A program made the translations under genes and the position numbers. Shown here one piece after another: positions 1 to 7,242 of a stretch of DNA of 11,917 nt. The notes beneath the pieces were generated by a model. The model was not told where the DNA came from, ran no database searches, and worked only from the letters and a program-made list of their open reading frames with translations. The stretch comes from Nanobdellota archaeon (GTDB lineage Archaea > Nanobdellota > Nanobdellia > Pacearchaeales > UBA12030): the NCBI GenBank assembly GCA_018829485.1, contig JAHJTU010000066.1, positions 1 to 11,917 on the forward strand. Reading direction: 5' to 3'. How positions within the stretch are numbered: position 1 is the first letter of the stretch; each line of letters begins with the position of its first letter.

Positions 1-24
1 AGGTTAAGGAACAGAGAAAGAAAA

Positions 25-1419
25 ATGAAAGATAATACACCTTTAGAAGATATTCTGCAAGAGAAAGATATGGATATAGAATCTTCTTTATTTTTTGTAT
101 TTGCAGATGATGAAACACCCCAGCTTGATTCTAAAAAGGGCCTTATTAAGGATTACGAGGAAAAATTATTGGAAGAATTAAATTCCACAATTGGTTCAAA
201 AGCATTAACATTCCCTAAAATTAATGAAATGTATTTTAATGGTTTTTTAAATATTCAGGGTGCATATGATTTTATAAGTGGATTGCCTGAAAATACCAAG
301 GTTGTTGTTTTAACTGATGAGAGATTTAGTGATGACCCAACTATTGGAAAAGACAAAAATGGACATAATCTGATTTACAATCTTTTAGGATATGAATTGC
401 TTGATAATGAAACCAAAAAATCAGAAAAGCATGAATCCCAATTAAATAAGATTGTTTCAATGACAATTACAAGTGCATTTATGAGAGACCATTATGAGGA
501 AATATTAAGATTGCAAAGGCCTGATGTTGAAAAAGGAAAGATAAATGTTAATTTTGTAACTAAAGAAGAATTTGCAAAGATAGATTTGGAATATGAATTG
601 CTTAACAGGATTGTTGTAAAACCAATAATAAGCCAAGCAAAAGATAAAACAATCTTTTCTGAAAGAATTAAGTATAAGGAATTATCACACCTTTTTGAAA
701 ACCAAAAAGAATTGCTATTAGAGGTTTTCTTTGACACTTTATTTTTGAAAGACCACAAAGTAACACCATTTCATGTTTATAGAGTGTCAAAATCAGCAGA
801 GAAAATAGCAGGATTAATGGATTATGATGAAGATATGAAAGAGAAAATAAAATGGGCTGGTTATTTACATGATATAGGAAAGCTTGCAGTTCATGATGAC
901 CTGCTTAAATCTAAAGACACTTATAATATTGGACAAAGAATTGAGATGCTTGAGCATGGAATGTATTCTATGTTTATTCTTGATTCAATGAAGCAGATAA
1001 TTACTGATAAGAATTTTGAGAAATGGTTTGATGAAGTTATAGAAATTGCATACAGCCATCATGAAAAGAGAACAGGAGATGGTTATCCAAGAGGCATTTC
1101 AGATGAATTAACAGATGAGATGGAGATTCTGATATGCGCTGATATTTATGATGCAAGAAGGCAGGAGAGAGATTATAAAAATGCAGAATCACATAGAGAT
1201 GTTATTAAAGGATTGTATGAATTAGCTGAAAAAAAAGAGATAAGCTCAAAAGTTATTGATAAGATGAACACTGATGAGTTTGAGAAAGCTTATGCTAGAA
1301 TTACTGAAGATGCTGAAAATAAAAGAGTGCAGTATGAAAAACCATTAAAAGAAGCCAAAGAAAGATTGCTGAAAATTCCATTATATCAAAATTTAATGAG
1401 TGCTTTAGAAGGAGTATAA
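25..1419 (+). CDS. Response regulator-like protein with HD-GYP phosphohydrolase domain
   Basis: Seen: the C-terminal half (about 233-440) carries the HD-GYP signature set. It has H250 in a TPFHVYRVS helix, HD at 282-283 followed by K286, H311, HHE at 345-347, GDGYP at 351-355, and D373-x-x-D376 followed by RDYK. These are the expected metal ligands and signature residues. The N-terminal 200 residues look like an expanded receiver domain: an acidic pair D28-D29 after a hydrophobic strand, D98 after VVVLT as candidate phosphosite, T149/S150, and K199-P200 after RIVV. HD-GYP domains usually hydrolyse cyclic di-GMP or related cyclic dinucleotides; the substrate here is unknown. No membrane segment is seen. 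The kinase gene follows after one base, so the two probably form a two-component pair. The HD-GYP call is firm; the receiver call is inferred from motif order. The promoter lies left of the window. Confidence 0.85.
   Translation: MKDNTPLEDILQEKDMDIESSLFFVFADDETPQLDSKKGLIKDYEEKLLEELNSTIGSKALTFPKINEMYFNGFLNIQGAYDFISGLPENTKVVVLTDERFSDDPTIGKDKNGHNLIYNLLGYELLDNETKKSEKHESQLNKIVSMTITSAFMRDHYEEILRLQRPDVEKGKINVNFVTKEEFAKIDLEYELLNRIVVKPIISQAKDKTIFSERIKYKELSHLFENQKELLLEVFFDTLFLKDHKVTPFHVYRVSKSAEKIAGLMDYDEDMKEKIKWAGYLHDIGKLAVHDDLLKSKDTYNIGQRIEMLEHGMYSMFILDSMKQIITDKNFEKWFDEVIEIAYSHHEKRTGDGYPRGISDELTDEMEILICADIYDARRQERDYKNAESHRDVIKGLYELAEKKEISSKVIDKMNTDEFEKAYARITEDAENKRVQYEKPLKEAKERLLKIPLYQNLMSALEGV
1409..1414 (+). 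promoter_or_regulatory. Shine-Dalgarno site for the kinase gene
   Basis: AAGGAG lies six bases before the ATG at 1421 and inside the last codons of the upstream gene. It supports that start and indicates translation from a shared mRNA, in contrast to the leaderless genes further right. Confidence 0.7.
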
Positions 1420-1420
1420 A

Positions 1421-3754
1421 ATGAAATTAGAAACTATTGTTGAAACAGCATTAGAAGATAAGGAAGTAAAGAATTTATTTAATATCAAATATTTTACTCA
1501 TGAGAATGAATTACACAGGTTTGTCAGGGAATTAAGGGAGCATGGTGTTTCAGAGGAATTAAATCCATACATTGATAATATGCTTGATATTCCTTTTTTT
1601 ACTGATGACATTCATGGAAATTATCAAGTATTAAGAAAAGCAATTGAAAGAACAGTACAAGATGTTGTTCCAGAACAAGCACAAGAGTTTGTTTCAGTAT
1701 TTGACGAGAAATTCAGCAATTTCCTACAGAAATACAACCAAAAAATTAAGGAAGCAGATGAATTAGGAAGAAAGCTTATTTCAAAAGTTACAACAGAATT
1801 TGACCCAAGAGGAAATATTGAGCCATACTTAAAAAATATGTATAACGAAATAAGCACAACAGTTAAAGGATTTCTTGGAGCTAAAAATCTGGCTATTAAC
1901 TTAAGAAAAGATTCTCCTTTCTTAAAAAGAGAAAAAATACAACAATTAGGAAAAATAAATCCTGATGGAGATGTATTCAAAACTGTATTTTTAGATTACG
2001 ACAGAACAAAAATACAAGATGATGAAAAAGCAAATAAAGATTTGGATAGAATAGAAGAAGCTGTTAAAAAAAGTTTAACTCTTGCAGAGACAAATAGAGA
2101 TCTTAAATTTAAACCACTAAAAGAAAACAATACTCTTTTCTTTTATTCTGGAAAAGACTATCCTTATATTATTGAAAGAGATAGAAATGATTCTGGAAGA
2201 GAATTAGGAATTATGGATTCTATTGAAGAACATGTAGCTGATTTTGCATCTGCAGATGTTGTAAGAAAACTTTATTCTTCTGTAAGTGATTATTACTTTG
2301 GGATACAAATACCAATTATTACAGATGATGGAATAAGAATAGGGAATATTGAAGTTGATGCTTTAGATGTTGATTTACCTAAATTAATCCTAGGTGATTC
2401 TTTAATAAAACAAGCATGTAAAAAATATACTAATTACAAAAATGAAGAAAGACCAGTAATAAGAAAAGGAACAGTTGAATTATTGAAAAAACCAGAAAAT
2501 CAAGATAGAAAAGATTTAATTGAAAAAGCATATGGACAAGAAGCATCAGATGACCCATATGAAAGATTAAGTGTTCATGGAAGTGCTTTATTAACAAGAA
2601 CAGAATGGAATCAGATTCTTCTTGATGCAGGATTAAAAAATCCATTTAGAAGCAAGTTAATTGAATCAGATGGCATTTTAAAATATGAAATTGGTAAATT
2701 AGAAAAACAAGTTTATGATGAATTCTTTTTTATGGAAAACAGGCCAGTAAGAGCTTATAATATAAAAGCAGCTCAACATTTAGCTGATTTAATTGCACCA
2801 GCATTAACAATTACATCAAAATATTATGAAGTAAGACAGGCTGCTTCTGAAGATTTGGTAACAACAATAGAAACCAAAACACAAAAATTCTATGAAACAA
2901 TTGCACATAGATTGGGAAATCAGATAACTGCAATAAAGGGTGGAATAATAAATAGAATGAAAAGACAGGGTGATAAGTTATTTCCTGAAATTAGAAATGT
3001 TATGCCATTAATGAATGAAGCCTCTGATTATGCTGATGAATTATTTAATGTTGTTAAAACAAAAAATCTTGATGAAGAAGATTTGAAGAAATATTCTGAC
3101 AAACTTGATGAAATTAAAAACAAAATAGAAAAAGCATATAATTCAATTGAAAAACCAGCATCTTTGCTTGAAGAATTAATTTTAGAGGCAATAAATGGAT
3201 TTGAAGCAATGCAAAGAACTTTGAAATTATTTGAGCCAAAAGGATATTCAACAAGAAAGATTTATGAAACATTAGAAGAGCATATCAAAGATGACCATTA
3301 TCTTGGTGTTTCAGGAATAGAAACAAAAGGCAATAGAAGCGAAATTGAAGTAACTACAAAATATAATCTTTTGGATGAAGTTTACAATATTATTCTGGAA
3401 AATTCAAGAGAAGCAATTATTGAAAAAAGAAAACAAGAAAGCAGTTATAATGGGGTAATTGAATATGGTGTTAATGAATTTGACAAAGAGCATGTTAAGT
3501 TATATTTTCAGGATAATGGAACAGGAATTCCTAAAGAATTAGATGTTTTTGATGGTGGAACAACAAAGAAATCAGGACATGGAATTGGGTTAAGTTTAGC
3601 AAGATATTTGGTAAGTGAGTTAGATGGGAAAATTGATATTGGAAACAGGAAAGATTATCAGGGAACAATTGTTGAAATTATATTGCCAAAAAAACCAACT
3701 TATGATGTTTTTGATGGAAGATTTACAAGAATAGACAAAGTATTTAGTAATTAG
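1421..3754 (+). CDS. Soluble histidine kinase-like ATPase (HATPase_c)
   Basis: Seen: the C-terminal ~140 residues are a GHKL ATPase domain. The N-box is ILENSREAI (N661), the G1 box is DNGTGIP (D698-P704) and the G2 box is GHGIGLS (719-725). About 165 residues earlier, AHRLGNQITAIKGG places H496 in an H-box-like helix, the likely phospho-acceptor. The stretch from there to the N-box is long and charged, probably an extended coiled helical bundle. The first ~480 residues match no domain I recognise; the strand-rich part near 290-320 (GIQIPIITDDGIRIG) could be a GAF-like sensor, but that is a guess. No membrane segment is visible, so the stimulus should be cytoplasmic. The gene starts one base after the HD-GYP gene, its likely partner. 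Its stop overlaps the stop of the convergent gene by four bases. Confidence 0.85.
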   Translation: MKLETIVETALEDKEVKNLFNIKYFTHENELHRFVRELREHGVSEELNPYIDNMLDIPFFTDDIHGNYQVLRKAIERTVQDVVPEQAQEFVSVFDEKFSNFLQKYNQKIKEADELGRKLISKVTTEFDPRGNIEPYLKNMYNEISTTVKGFLGAKNLAINLRKDSPFLKREKIQQLGKINPDGDVFKTVFLDYDRTKIQDDEKANKDLDRIEEAVKKSLTLAETNRDLKFKPLKENNTLFFYSGKDYPYIIERDRNDSGRELGIMDSIEEHVADFASADVVRKLYSSVSDYYFGIQIPIITDDGIRIGNIEVDALDVDLPKLILGDSLIKQACKKYTNYKNEERPVIRKGTVELLKKPENQDRKDLIEKAYGQEASDDPYERLSVHGSALLTRTEWNQILLDAGLKNPFRSKLIESDGILKYEIGKLEKQVYDEFFFMENRPVRAYNIKAAQHLADLIAPALTITSKYYEVRQAASEDLVTTIETKTQKFYETIAHRLGNQITAIKGGIINRMKRQGDKLFPEIRNVMPLMNEASDYADELFNVVKTKNLDEEDLKKYSDKLDEIKNKIEKAYNSIEKPASLLEELILEAINGFEAMQRTLKLFEPKGYSTRKIYETLEEHIKDDHYLGVSGIETKGNRSEIEVTTKYNLLDEVYNIILENSREAIIEKRKQESSYNGVIEYGVNEFDKEHVKLYFQDNGTGIPKELDVFDGGTTKKSGHGIGLSLARYLVSELDGKIDIGNRKDYQGTIVEIILPKKPTYDVFDGRFTRIDKVFSN

Positions 3755-4662
3755 TATTTTATTTCTTTTATTGGTTCTCCAGTACCACCAGTATGAAAAC
3801 TCATAACCCCAATCTTATTACTTTCATATAGTTTTTTTCCTGTTGTTGCCTCTACCCATATTGTTGTTTCATATGGTATTGGAATTCCCAAAAATGGTTT
3901 GTATGTAATTCCCTTTATGCTGTATGTTGGTGTTGGAATTCCTTCAACTGTTGTTAGTTCTATTTTATCTACTGCAATTGCCAAATCTCTTACAACTGCA
4001 CTTGGTCCTTTTTGTATTGGTTGAGTTCCTATATACATTCTATTTCCAAGAATAGTTATTTTTTCTGTAGAATATGAAATAAGTCCAGCATCATTTATTA
4101 TTACTTCTTTATTTTGTTTATTTGTTTCTATTGTAACAAGTTTTTTTCCACCATCAACATCACCAATATTTGCTATTATTTCTGATTGTTTATTTGGTAC
4201 TGCAACTTTATTATTAACTATGATTTTATCAGGAGTTATGTCTATTTTTGTTTTTGGATTAATTTCTTGTGTGTCTAATATTTCATCATTAAGAACTTTT
4301 GTTACAACATTCTCAATTTCTATTTGCTCATCTTTTGTTGCTGATGCCCGTGTTATAATTTCTTTTACTGGAGCAGGAATTGTTCTTGTTGGCTCGCCTT
4401 CATCACCACCAGAAAAAGCTGTTTCAGATGGTATTTCTACTGGTTGTATTGCTGGCTGTGTTGTTGTTATTGCAGTTGGTTCTGTTATTGTTCTCCCAAC
4501 CAAACTCCACCAACCAAATGAAATGAGAATTATAGCTAATGCGAATACGAGAATATAAATCCAGGTTTCCTTAGTTCTTCTTACTTCATGTTCTGGAATA
4601 CCTGTTCTTGTTTCAGATGTTCTTATTCTGGCTCTTGTTGTTCTTATTGCTCTTCTTGCCAT
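3751..4662 (-). CDS. Single-pass membrane-anchored protein of unknown function
   Basis: The family is not recognised. The first ~32 residues are short and arginine-rich (RAIRTTRARIRTSETR), followed by one hydrophobic segment (about 33-55, WIYILVFALAIILISFGWW). The positive-inside rule puts the N-terminus in the cytoplasm and the remaining ~245 residues outside. After the membrane comes a Thr/Pro-rich linker (about 58-95). The rest is probably beta-rich, with repeated short strands such as KIDITPDKIIV and KEVIINDAGLI, and no cysteine or catalytic motif. It could be a surface or envelope protein. A TATA box 40-50 bases upstream leaves a leader of roughly 17 bases carrying AGAGG. The gene is divergent from the cysteine-rich peptide gene and convergent with the kinase, so it is probably its own transcript. 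Confidence 0.75.
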   Translation of the reverse strand: MARRAIRTTRARIRTSETRTGIPEHEVRRTKETWIYILVFALAIILISFGWWSLVGRTITEPTAITTTQPAIQPVEIPSETAFSGGDEGEPTRTIPAPVKEIITRASATKDEQIEIENVVTKVLNDEILDTQEINPKTKIDITPDKIIVNNKVAVPNKQSEIIANIGDVDGGKKLVTIETNKQNKEVIINDAGLISYSTEKITILGNRMYIGTQPIQKGPSAVVRDLAIAVDKIELTTVEGIPTPTYSIKGITYKPFLGIPIPYETTIWVEATTGKKLYESNKIGVMSFHTGGTGEPIKEIKY

Positions 4663-4700
4663 TTGCCTCTCTTTTTTATGTGTTTTTAGAGGGAAAAAAG

Positions 4701-4710
4701 GTATTTAAAG
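4701..4710 (-). promoter_or_regulatory. TATA box for the membrane-anchored protein gene
   Basis: Read on the minus strand the site is CTTTAAATAC, a good archaeal TATA element. Transcription would start near 4680, giving a leader of about 17 bases that contains AGAGG close to the ATG. The 107-base gap to the divergent peptide gene holds both promoters and nothing else I can identify. Confidence 0.65.
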
Positions 4711-4740
4711 TTTTCTGATATGGGGAATAAAACCAAAAGA

Positions 4741-4749
4741 CTTATATAA
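4741..4749 (+). promoter_or_regulatory. TATA box for the cysteine-rich peptide gene (leaderless)
   Basis: CTTATATAA is centred about 25 bases before the ATG at 4770, so transcription should begin at or next to the start codon. The ATG is not preceded by a Shine-Dalgarno sequence. This promoter probably also drives the radical SAM and methyltransferase genes. Confidence 0.7.
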
Positions 4750-4769
4750 TTGCACTCTTTATTATATAA

Positions 4770-4988
4770 ATGGGATTAAATTCTTTAGAAGAAAGAACAA
4801 TTGGGGGCAATATAGATTCTAGAATAGAGAGAACAGATGAATATAAGTTAACTTCTGCAGAAAAACAATTGTTAGATAAGTATATTGATTTAAGTGATAC
4901 TTCTAATTATAGTTGTGATGAATGTGGAACCTGCAATAGTTGTGGTTCTGGAGATTGTGCTTCTTGTTGTTCTGGACCAGGCGATTAA
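4770..4988 (+). CDS. Cysteine-rich putative RiPP precursor peptide
   Basis: This 72-residue protein has two parts. Residues 1-47 are charged, helix-prone and cysteine-free, as expected for a leader. Residues 48-72 hold seven cysteines (49, 52, 55, 58, 63, 66, 67) separated by Ser, Gly, Asp, Asn and Thr, and the chain ends in SGPGD. The cysteines start as a regular CxxC ladder and end with CxxCC. The radical SAM/SPASM gene follows after 29 bases on the same strand, which is why I call it a substrate: such enzymes often install thioether (sactipeptide or ranthipeptide type) or other cross-links on cysteine-rich cores. It has no signal peptide, and the only Gly-Gly (12-13) is far from the core. 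A metal-binding protein (metallothionein-like) is the main alternative. The leaderless start at 4770 is set by the TATA spacing. Confidence 0.75.
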   Translation: MGLNSLEERTIGGNIDSRIERTDEYKLTSAEKQLLDKYIDLSDTSNYSCDECGTCNSCGSGDCASCCSGPGD

Positions 4989-5017
4989 AAATTTTATTTT
5001 CGTAATAGTAATATAAA

Positions 5018-6106
5018 ATGCCTAAAAGGAAATTTTTTATACAATGGGATTCTACAAACGATTGTAATCTTAACTGTTTACATTGTTATCATAATAGAGA
5101 AAGAGAAGATGAAGAAAAACATGTTCAAAAAGAAGAAACTTTATTAAGTTTTGATGAAGTAAAAAGTATGATCGATGATTTACATCTTACAACAAAAAGA
5201 TGGGATTTTCTTCCAAGATTTCAAATTTCTGGTGGAGAACCAATGTTAAGAAAAGATTTAATGGAAATTCTCGAATATACACAAAGCCTTGATATGGAAA
5301 CAAGACTTCTTACAAATGGTACATTGATAACAAAAGAAAAAGCAAATGAATTGTATGCGAAGGGTGTGAAAAGATTACAAATTTCTCTTGATGGATCAAA
5401 AAATATTCATAATAAGATTAGAGGAAGATATTACGCTTATGATAAGGCTCTTGATGGGATAAGAAATTCCACAGATGCTGGAATCTTGGTTAATGTATCC
5501 ATGACAATTATGCAATCAAATAAGCGAGATTTAGAAGGGGTTATCAAGAGTTCAATTAATTCTGGAGCAAAAATAGTTGGTTTTCAGTCTTATGTACCAG
5601 ATCAAAATTTGGGGTTAAATGATTCTGAATTTGTTGATGCATCAGATACGTATAATCTTTATCAAGAAATAAGAGAATTAAGGAAAAGAAATCAAGATCA
5701 AATAAAGGTATTAGAAACAGAAGTTTTATGGCAGATTATGCAATGGGATACAAAAATTAAGAGAAATTCTAGAGACACAGAAAGATTTCTTAGTGGATGT
5801 GGTGCTGGTTTTTCTGGTTTTTCTGTATTGTCTGACGGAACTGTATTTCCTTGTAGAAGATTACCCATACCTATTGGTCATATAAATGATGGTATTTCAA
5901 AAATAATGATTGAAAGCAAAGTTCTTCAGAATCTTAGAAATTTTAATAAGATAAAAAATAATGGGTGTTGTGACGATGTTTATTATTGTCGTGGTTGTAG
6001 AGCAATAGCATATGCAGTTACAGGAGATTATATGTCTAAAGACCCAATGTGTTTTAAGCACCTTGTCAAAGAACAAGAAAAAGAACCAAGAGTTATTAGA
6101 AGATGA
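5018..6106 (+). CDS. Radical SAM/SPASM peptide-modifying enzyme
   Basis: Seen: the 4Fe-4S/SAM motif CNLNCLHC (C16, C20, C23) lies at the very N-terminus, followed by SGGEP (71-75) in the SAM-binding strand and LLTNGTLI and LQISLDGS typical of the barrel. The C-terminal SPASM region has C261, C279 (reached through DGTVFPC), C317, C318, C324, C327 and C345, ligands for auxiliary iron-sulfur clusters. Family knowledge: SPASM enzymes mature peptides and proteins by radical chemistry, and many make thioether or carbon cross-links. No PqqD-like recognition domain precedes the barrel. At 362 residues the length is normal. It follows the peptide gene by 29 bases and overlaps the methyltransferase by four. 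The substrate is inferred from this context. The cytoplasmic enzyme needs SAM and an electron donor. Confidence 0.9.
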   Translation: MPKRKFFIQWDSTNDCNLNCLHCYHNREREDEEKHVQKEETLLSFDEVKSMIDDLHLTTKRWDFLPRFQISGGEPMLRKDLMEILEYTQSLDMETRLLTNGTLITKEKANELYAKGVKRLQISLDGSKNIHNKIRGRYYAYDKALDGIRNSTDAGILVNVSMTIMQSNKRDLEGVIKSSINSGAKIVGFQSYVPDQNLGLNDSEFVDASDTYNLYQEIRELRKRNQDQIKVLETEVLWQIMQWDTKIKRNSRDTERFLSGCGAGFSGFSVLSDGTVFPCRRLPIPIGHINDGISKIMIESKVLQNLRNFNKIKNNGCCDDVYYCRGCRAIAYAVTGDYMSKDPMCFKHLVKEQEKEPRVIRR

Positions 6107-6630
6107 TAAAAACAAATGAATTTATTGAAAGTTATTCAAAAATTTTAGAAAGTAAATCAATTAAAACAGTATTAGATCTTGGATGTGGAAAAGGTAGAAT
6201 TTCTTTAAGATTTGCCAGAAAAGGTATAAAAGTAGATGGGGTTGATATAAAAGATAATAATATATCCACTGAAAATTTTACATTTATTCAAAAAGATTTT
6301 GAGGATTTTGAAATTGCAAAGAAGTATGACTTAATAATTGCTTCTTTTATTTTACATTTTATGAAAAAGGAAATGGCAGTTGAATTGATTAGTAAAATGA
6401 AAGAAAACACACAAAATAAAGGATTTAATTTTTTGATTTGCATGACTAATTTAGATAATTCTTTTAAAAGAAATCCAGAAAATTTTTATCCAGATATAGA
6501 TTTATTAAAAAAACTTTATTCTGACTGGAAATTAATTAAGTATAATCAAGATTTTACAGAATTAGAAGAGCATGATAATTTAAAATCACATAATCACAAT
6601 GTTATCTTTTTCTTAGCAGAAAAGAGATAG
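6103..6630 (+). CDS. Class I SAM-dependent methyltransferase
   Basis: Seen: the glycine-rich motif I VLDLGCGKGRIS (23-34) follows a short N-terminal helix. An acidic residue ends the second strand (VDGVDIKD, D48, which should contact the SAM ribose). QKDFEDF (63-69) and YDLIIASFILHFM supply the next strands. At 175 residues it is little more than the bare Rossmann fold, with no added substrate domain. The ATG sits in an ATGA overlap with the stop of the radical SAM gene, so translation is probably coupled. This makes a role in the same pathway likely, for example methylating the modified peptide or its termini, but the acceptor cannot be read from sequence. A general small-molecule methyltransferase is the alternative. 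Confidence 0.85.
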   Translation: MIKTNEFIESYSKILESKSIKTVLDLGCGKGRISLRFARKGIKVDGVDIKDNNISTENFTFIQKDFEDFEIAKKYDLIIASFILHFMKKEMAVELISKMKENTQNKGFNFLICMTNLDNSFKRNPENFYPDIDLLKKLYSDWKLIKYNQDFTELEEHDNLKSHNHNVIFFLAEKR

Positions 6631-6640
6631 TTTTGGCTGA

Positions 6641-6653
6641 TTTTTAAATTTTT
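6641..6653 (+). terminator. Possible T-tract terminator after the methyltransferase
   Basis: Two runs of five T separated by AAA lie 10-23 bases past the stop codon. Archaeal RNA polymerase can stop on such tracts without a hairpin. In a genome this AT-rich the signal is weak. Confidence 0.4.
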
Positions 6654-6660
6654 CTGATAA

Positions 6661-6668
6661 GGGGGGGG
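6661..6668 (+). repeat. Homopolymer run of eight G
   Basis: An uninterrupted G8 sits in the intergenic gap about 15 bases before the TATA box of the HIT gene. It is conspicuous in such AT-rich DNA and could vary in length between cells or be a sequencing error site. Confidence 0.8.
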
Positions 6669-6682
6669 TGAGAAAAAATAAA

Positions 6683-6694
6683 CCTTTAAATATA
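6683..6694 (+). promoter_or_regulatory. TATA box for the HIT-family gene (leaderless)
   Basis: CCTTTAAATATA is centred about 27 bases before the ATG at 6716. The mRNA should therefore start at the ATG, and the HIT gene should be transcribed apart from the peptide genes. Confidence 0.7.
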
Positions 6695-6715
6695 ACTAAT
6701 ATTTAAATTATTAAA

Positions 6716-7174
6716 ATGAAAAATGAATGTATATTTTGTAAGATTGTGAAAGGAGAGATTCCCTGTCACAAGATTTGGGAAGATGAAAAACATTTAGCCT
6801 TTTTATCTATATTTCCAAATACAGATGGTTTTTCAGTTGTAATTACTAAAGAACATTTCCCAAGTTATGCTTTTGATTTACCTGATCATATCTTATCAGA
6901 TTTGGTTATCGCTTCCAAAAAAGTAGCAAAATTAATAGATTCTAAGTTAGAAGATGTTGGAAGAACTGGAATGATTTTGGAAGGTTTTGGAGTAGATCAT
7001 GTTCACACAAAATTATTCCCTATGCATGGTACTGCTAACGTTAAGAAATGGAAAGAAATTAAATCTAATGTTGATAAATTCTTTAAAAAATATGAAGGAT
7101 ATATCTCTTCTCATGACTATAAAAGAGAAAATGATGAGAAACTAAAAAAAACTGCTGCAAAAATAAGAGACTAA
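6716..7174 (+). CDS. HIT-family nucleotide-binding protein, altered triad
   Basis: Seen: the N-terminus CIFCKIVKGEIP (5-16) is the usual HIT opening with a CxxC that often binds zinc. It is followed by FLSIFPNTDGFSVVITKEH, the conserved strands, and the triad region DHVHTKLFPMHG (94-105). The canonical H-x-H-x-H reads H95-x-H97-x-K99, so the catalytic middle histidine is kept and the third is lysine. HIT proteins hydrolyse or transfer nucleotidyl groups from substrates such as AMP conjugates and dinucleoside polyphosphates. The charged ~35-residue C-terminal tail is helical. The gene lies 85 bases after the methyltransferase with its own promoter; a link to the peptide cluster is possible but unproven. 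I am sure of the family, not of the substrate. Confidence 0.88.
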   Translation: MKNECIFCKIVKGEIPCHKIWEDEKHLAFLSIFPNTDGFSVVITKEHFPSYAFDLPDHILSDLVIASKKVAKLIDSKLEDVGRTGMILEGFGVDHVHTKLFPMHGTANVKKWKEIKSNVDKFFKKYEGYISSHDYKRENDEKLKKTAAKIRD

Positions 7175-7185
7175 TTATTCTTTTT
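7175..7185 (+). terminator. T-tract terminator after the HIT gene
   Basis: TTATTCTTTTT follows directly on the stop codon at 7172-7174, a typical archaeal pyrimidine-rich stop signal in a convergent gap. Confidence 0.45.
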
Positions 7186-7189
7186 CAGC

Positions 7190-7205
7190 AAAAAAATCAA
7201 AAAAA
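7190..7205 (-). terminator. Double T-tract terminator after the 444-residue gene
   Basis: On the minus strand two runs of seven T (7205-7199 and 7196-7190) occur about 40-50 bases past the stop codon. This is a good hairpin-independent archaeal terminator, facing the HIT gene. Confidence 0.55.
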
Positions 7206-7242
7206 TGGCATCTTGATAGAAAACTTTAAATCTGAAATATTT

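Noticed and set aside
1624..1980. Open frame on the minus strand inside the kinase gene
   Set aside because: It is antisense to a gene with clear conserved motifs, has no promoter-like element, and its translation is low-complexity Phe/Ser/Leu typical of antisense frames.
4220..4558. Open frame on the plus strand opposite the membrane-anchored protein
   Set aside because: The minus-strand gene has a TATA box, a charged N-terminus and a membrane segment. The plus frame has only Val/Ser/Ile-rich antisense composition.
4911..4985. Ferredoxin or zinc-finger reading of the cysteine tail
   Set aside because: The cysteines sit at the extreme C-terminus without the hydrophobic core or proline pattern of ferredoxins or zinc fingers, and the radical SAM neighbour fits a modified peptide better. 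Metal binding is kept only as an alternative.
7175..7242. A small RNA gene in the convergent gap
   Set aside because: Only T and A tracts fitting two facing terminators are visible; I see no promoter or stable hairpin. No tRNA-like sequence was recognised anywhere in the window.
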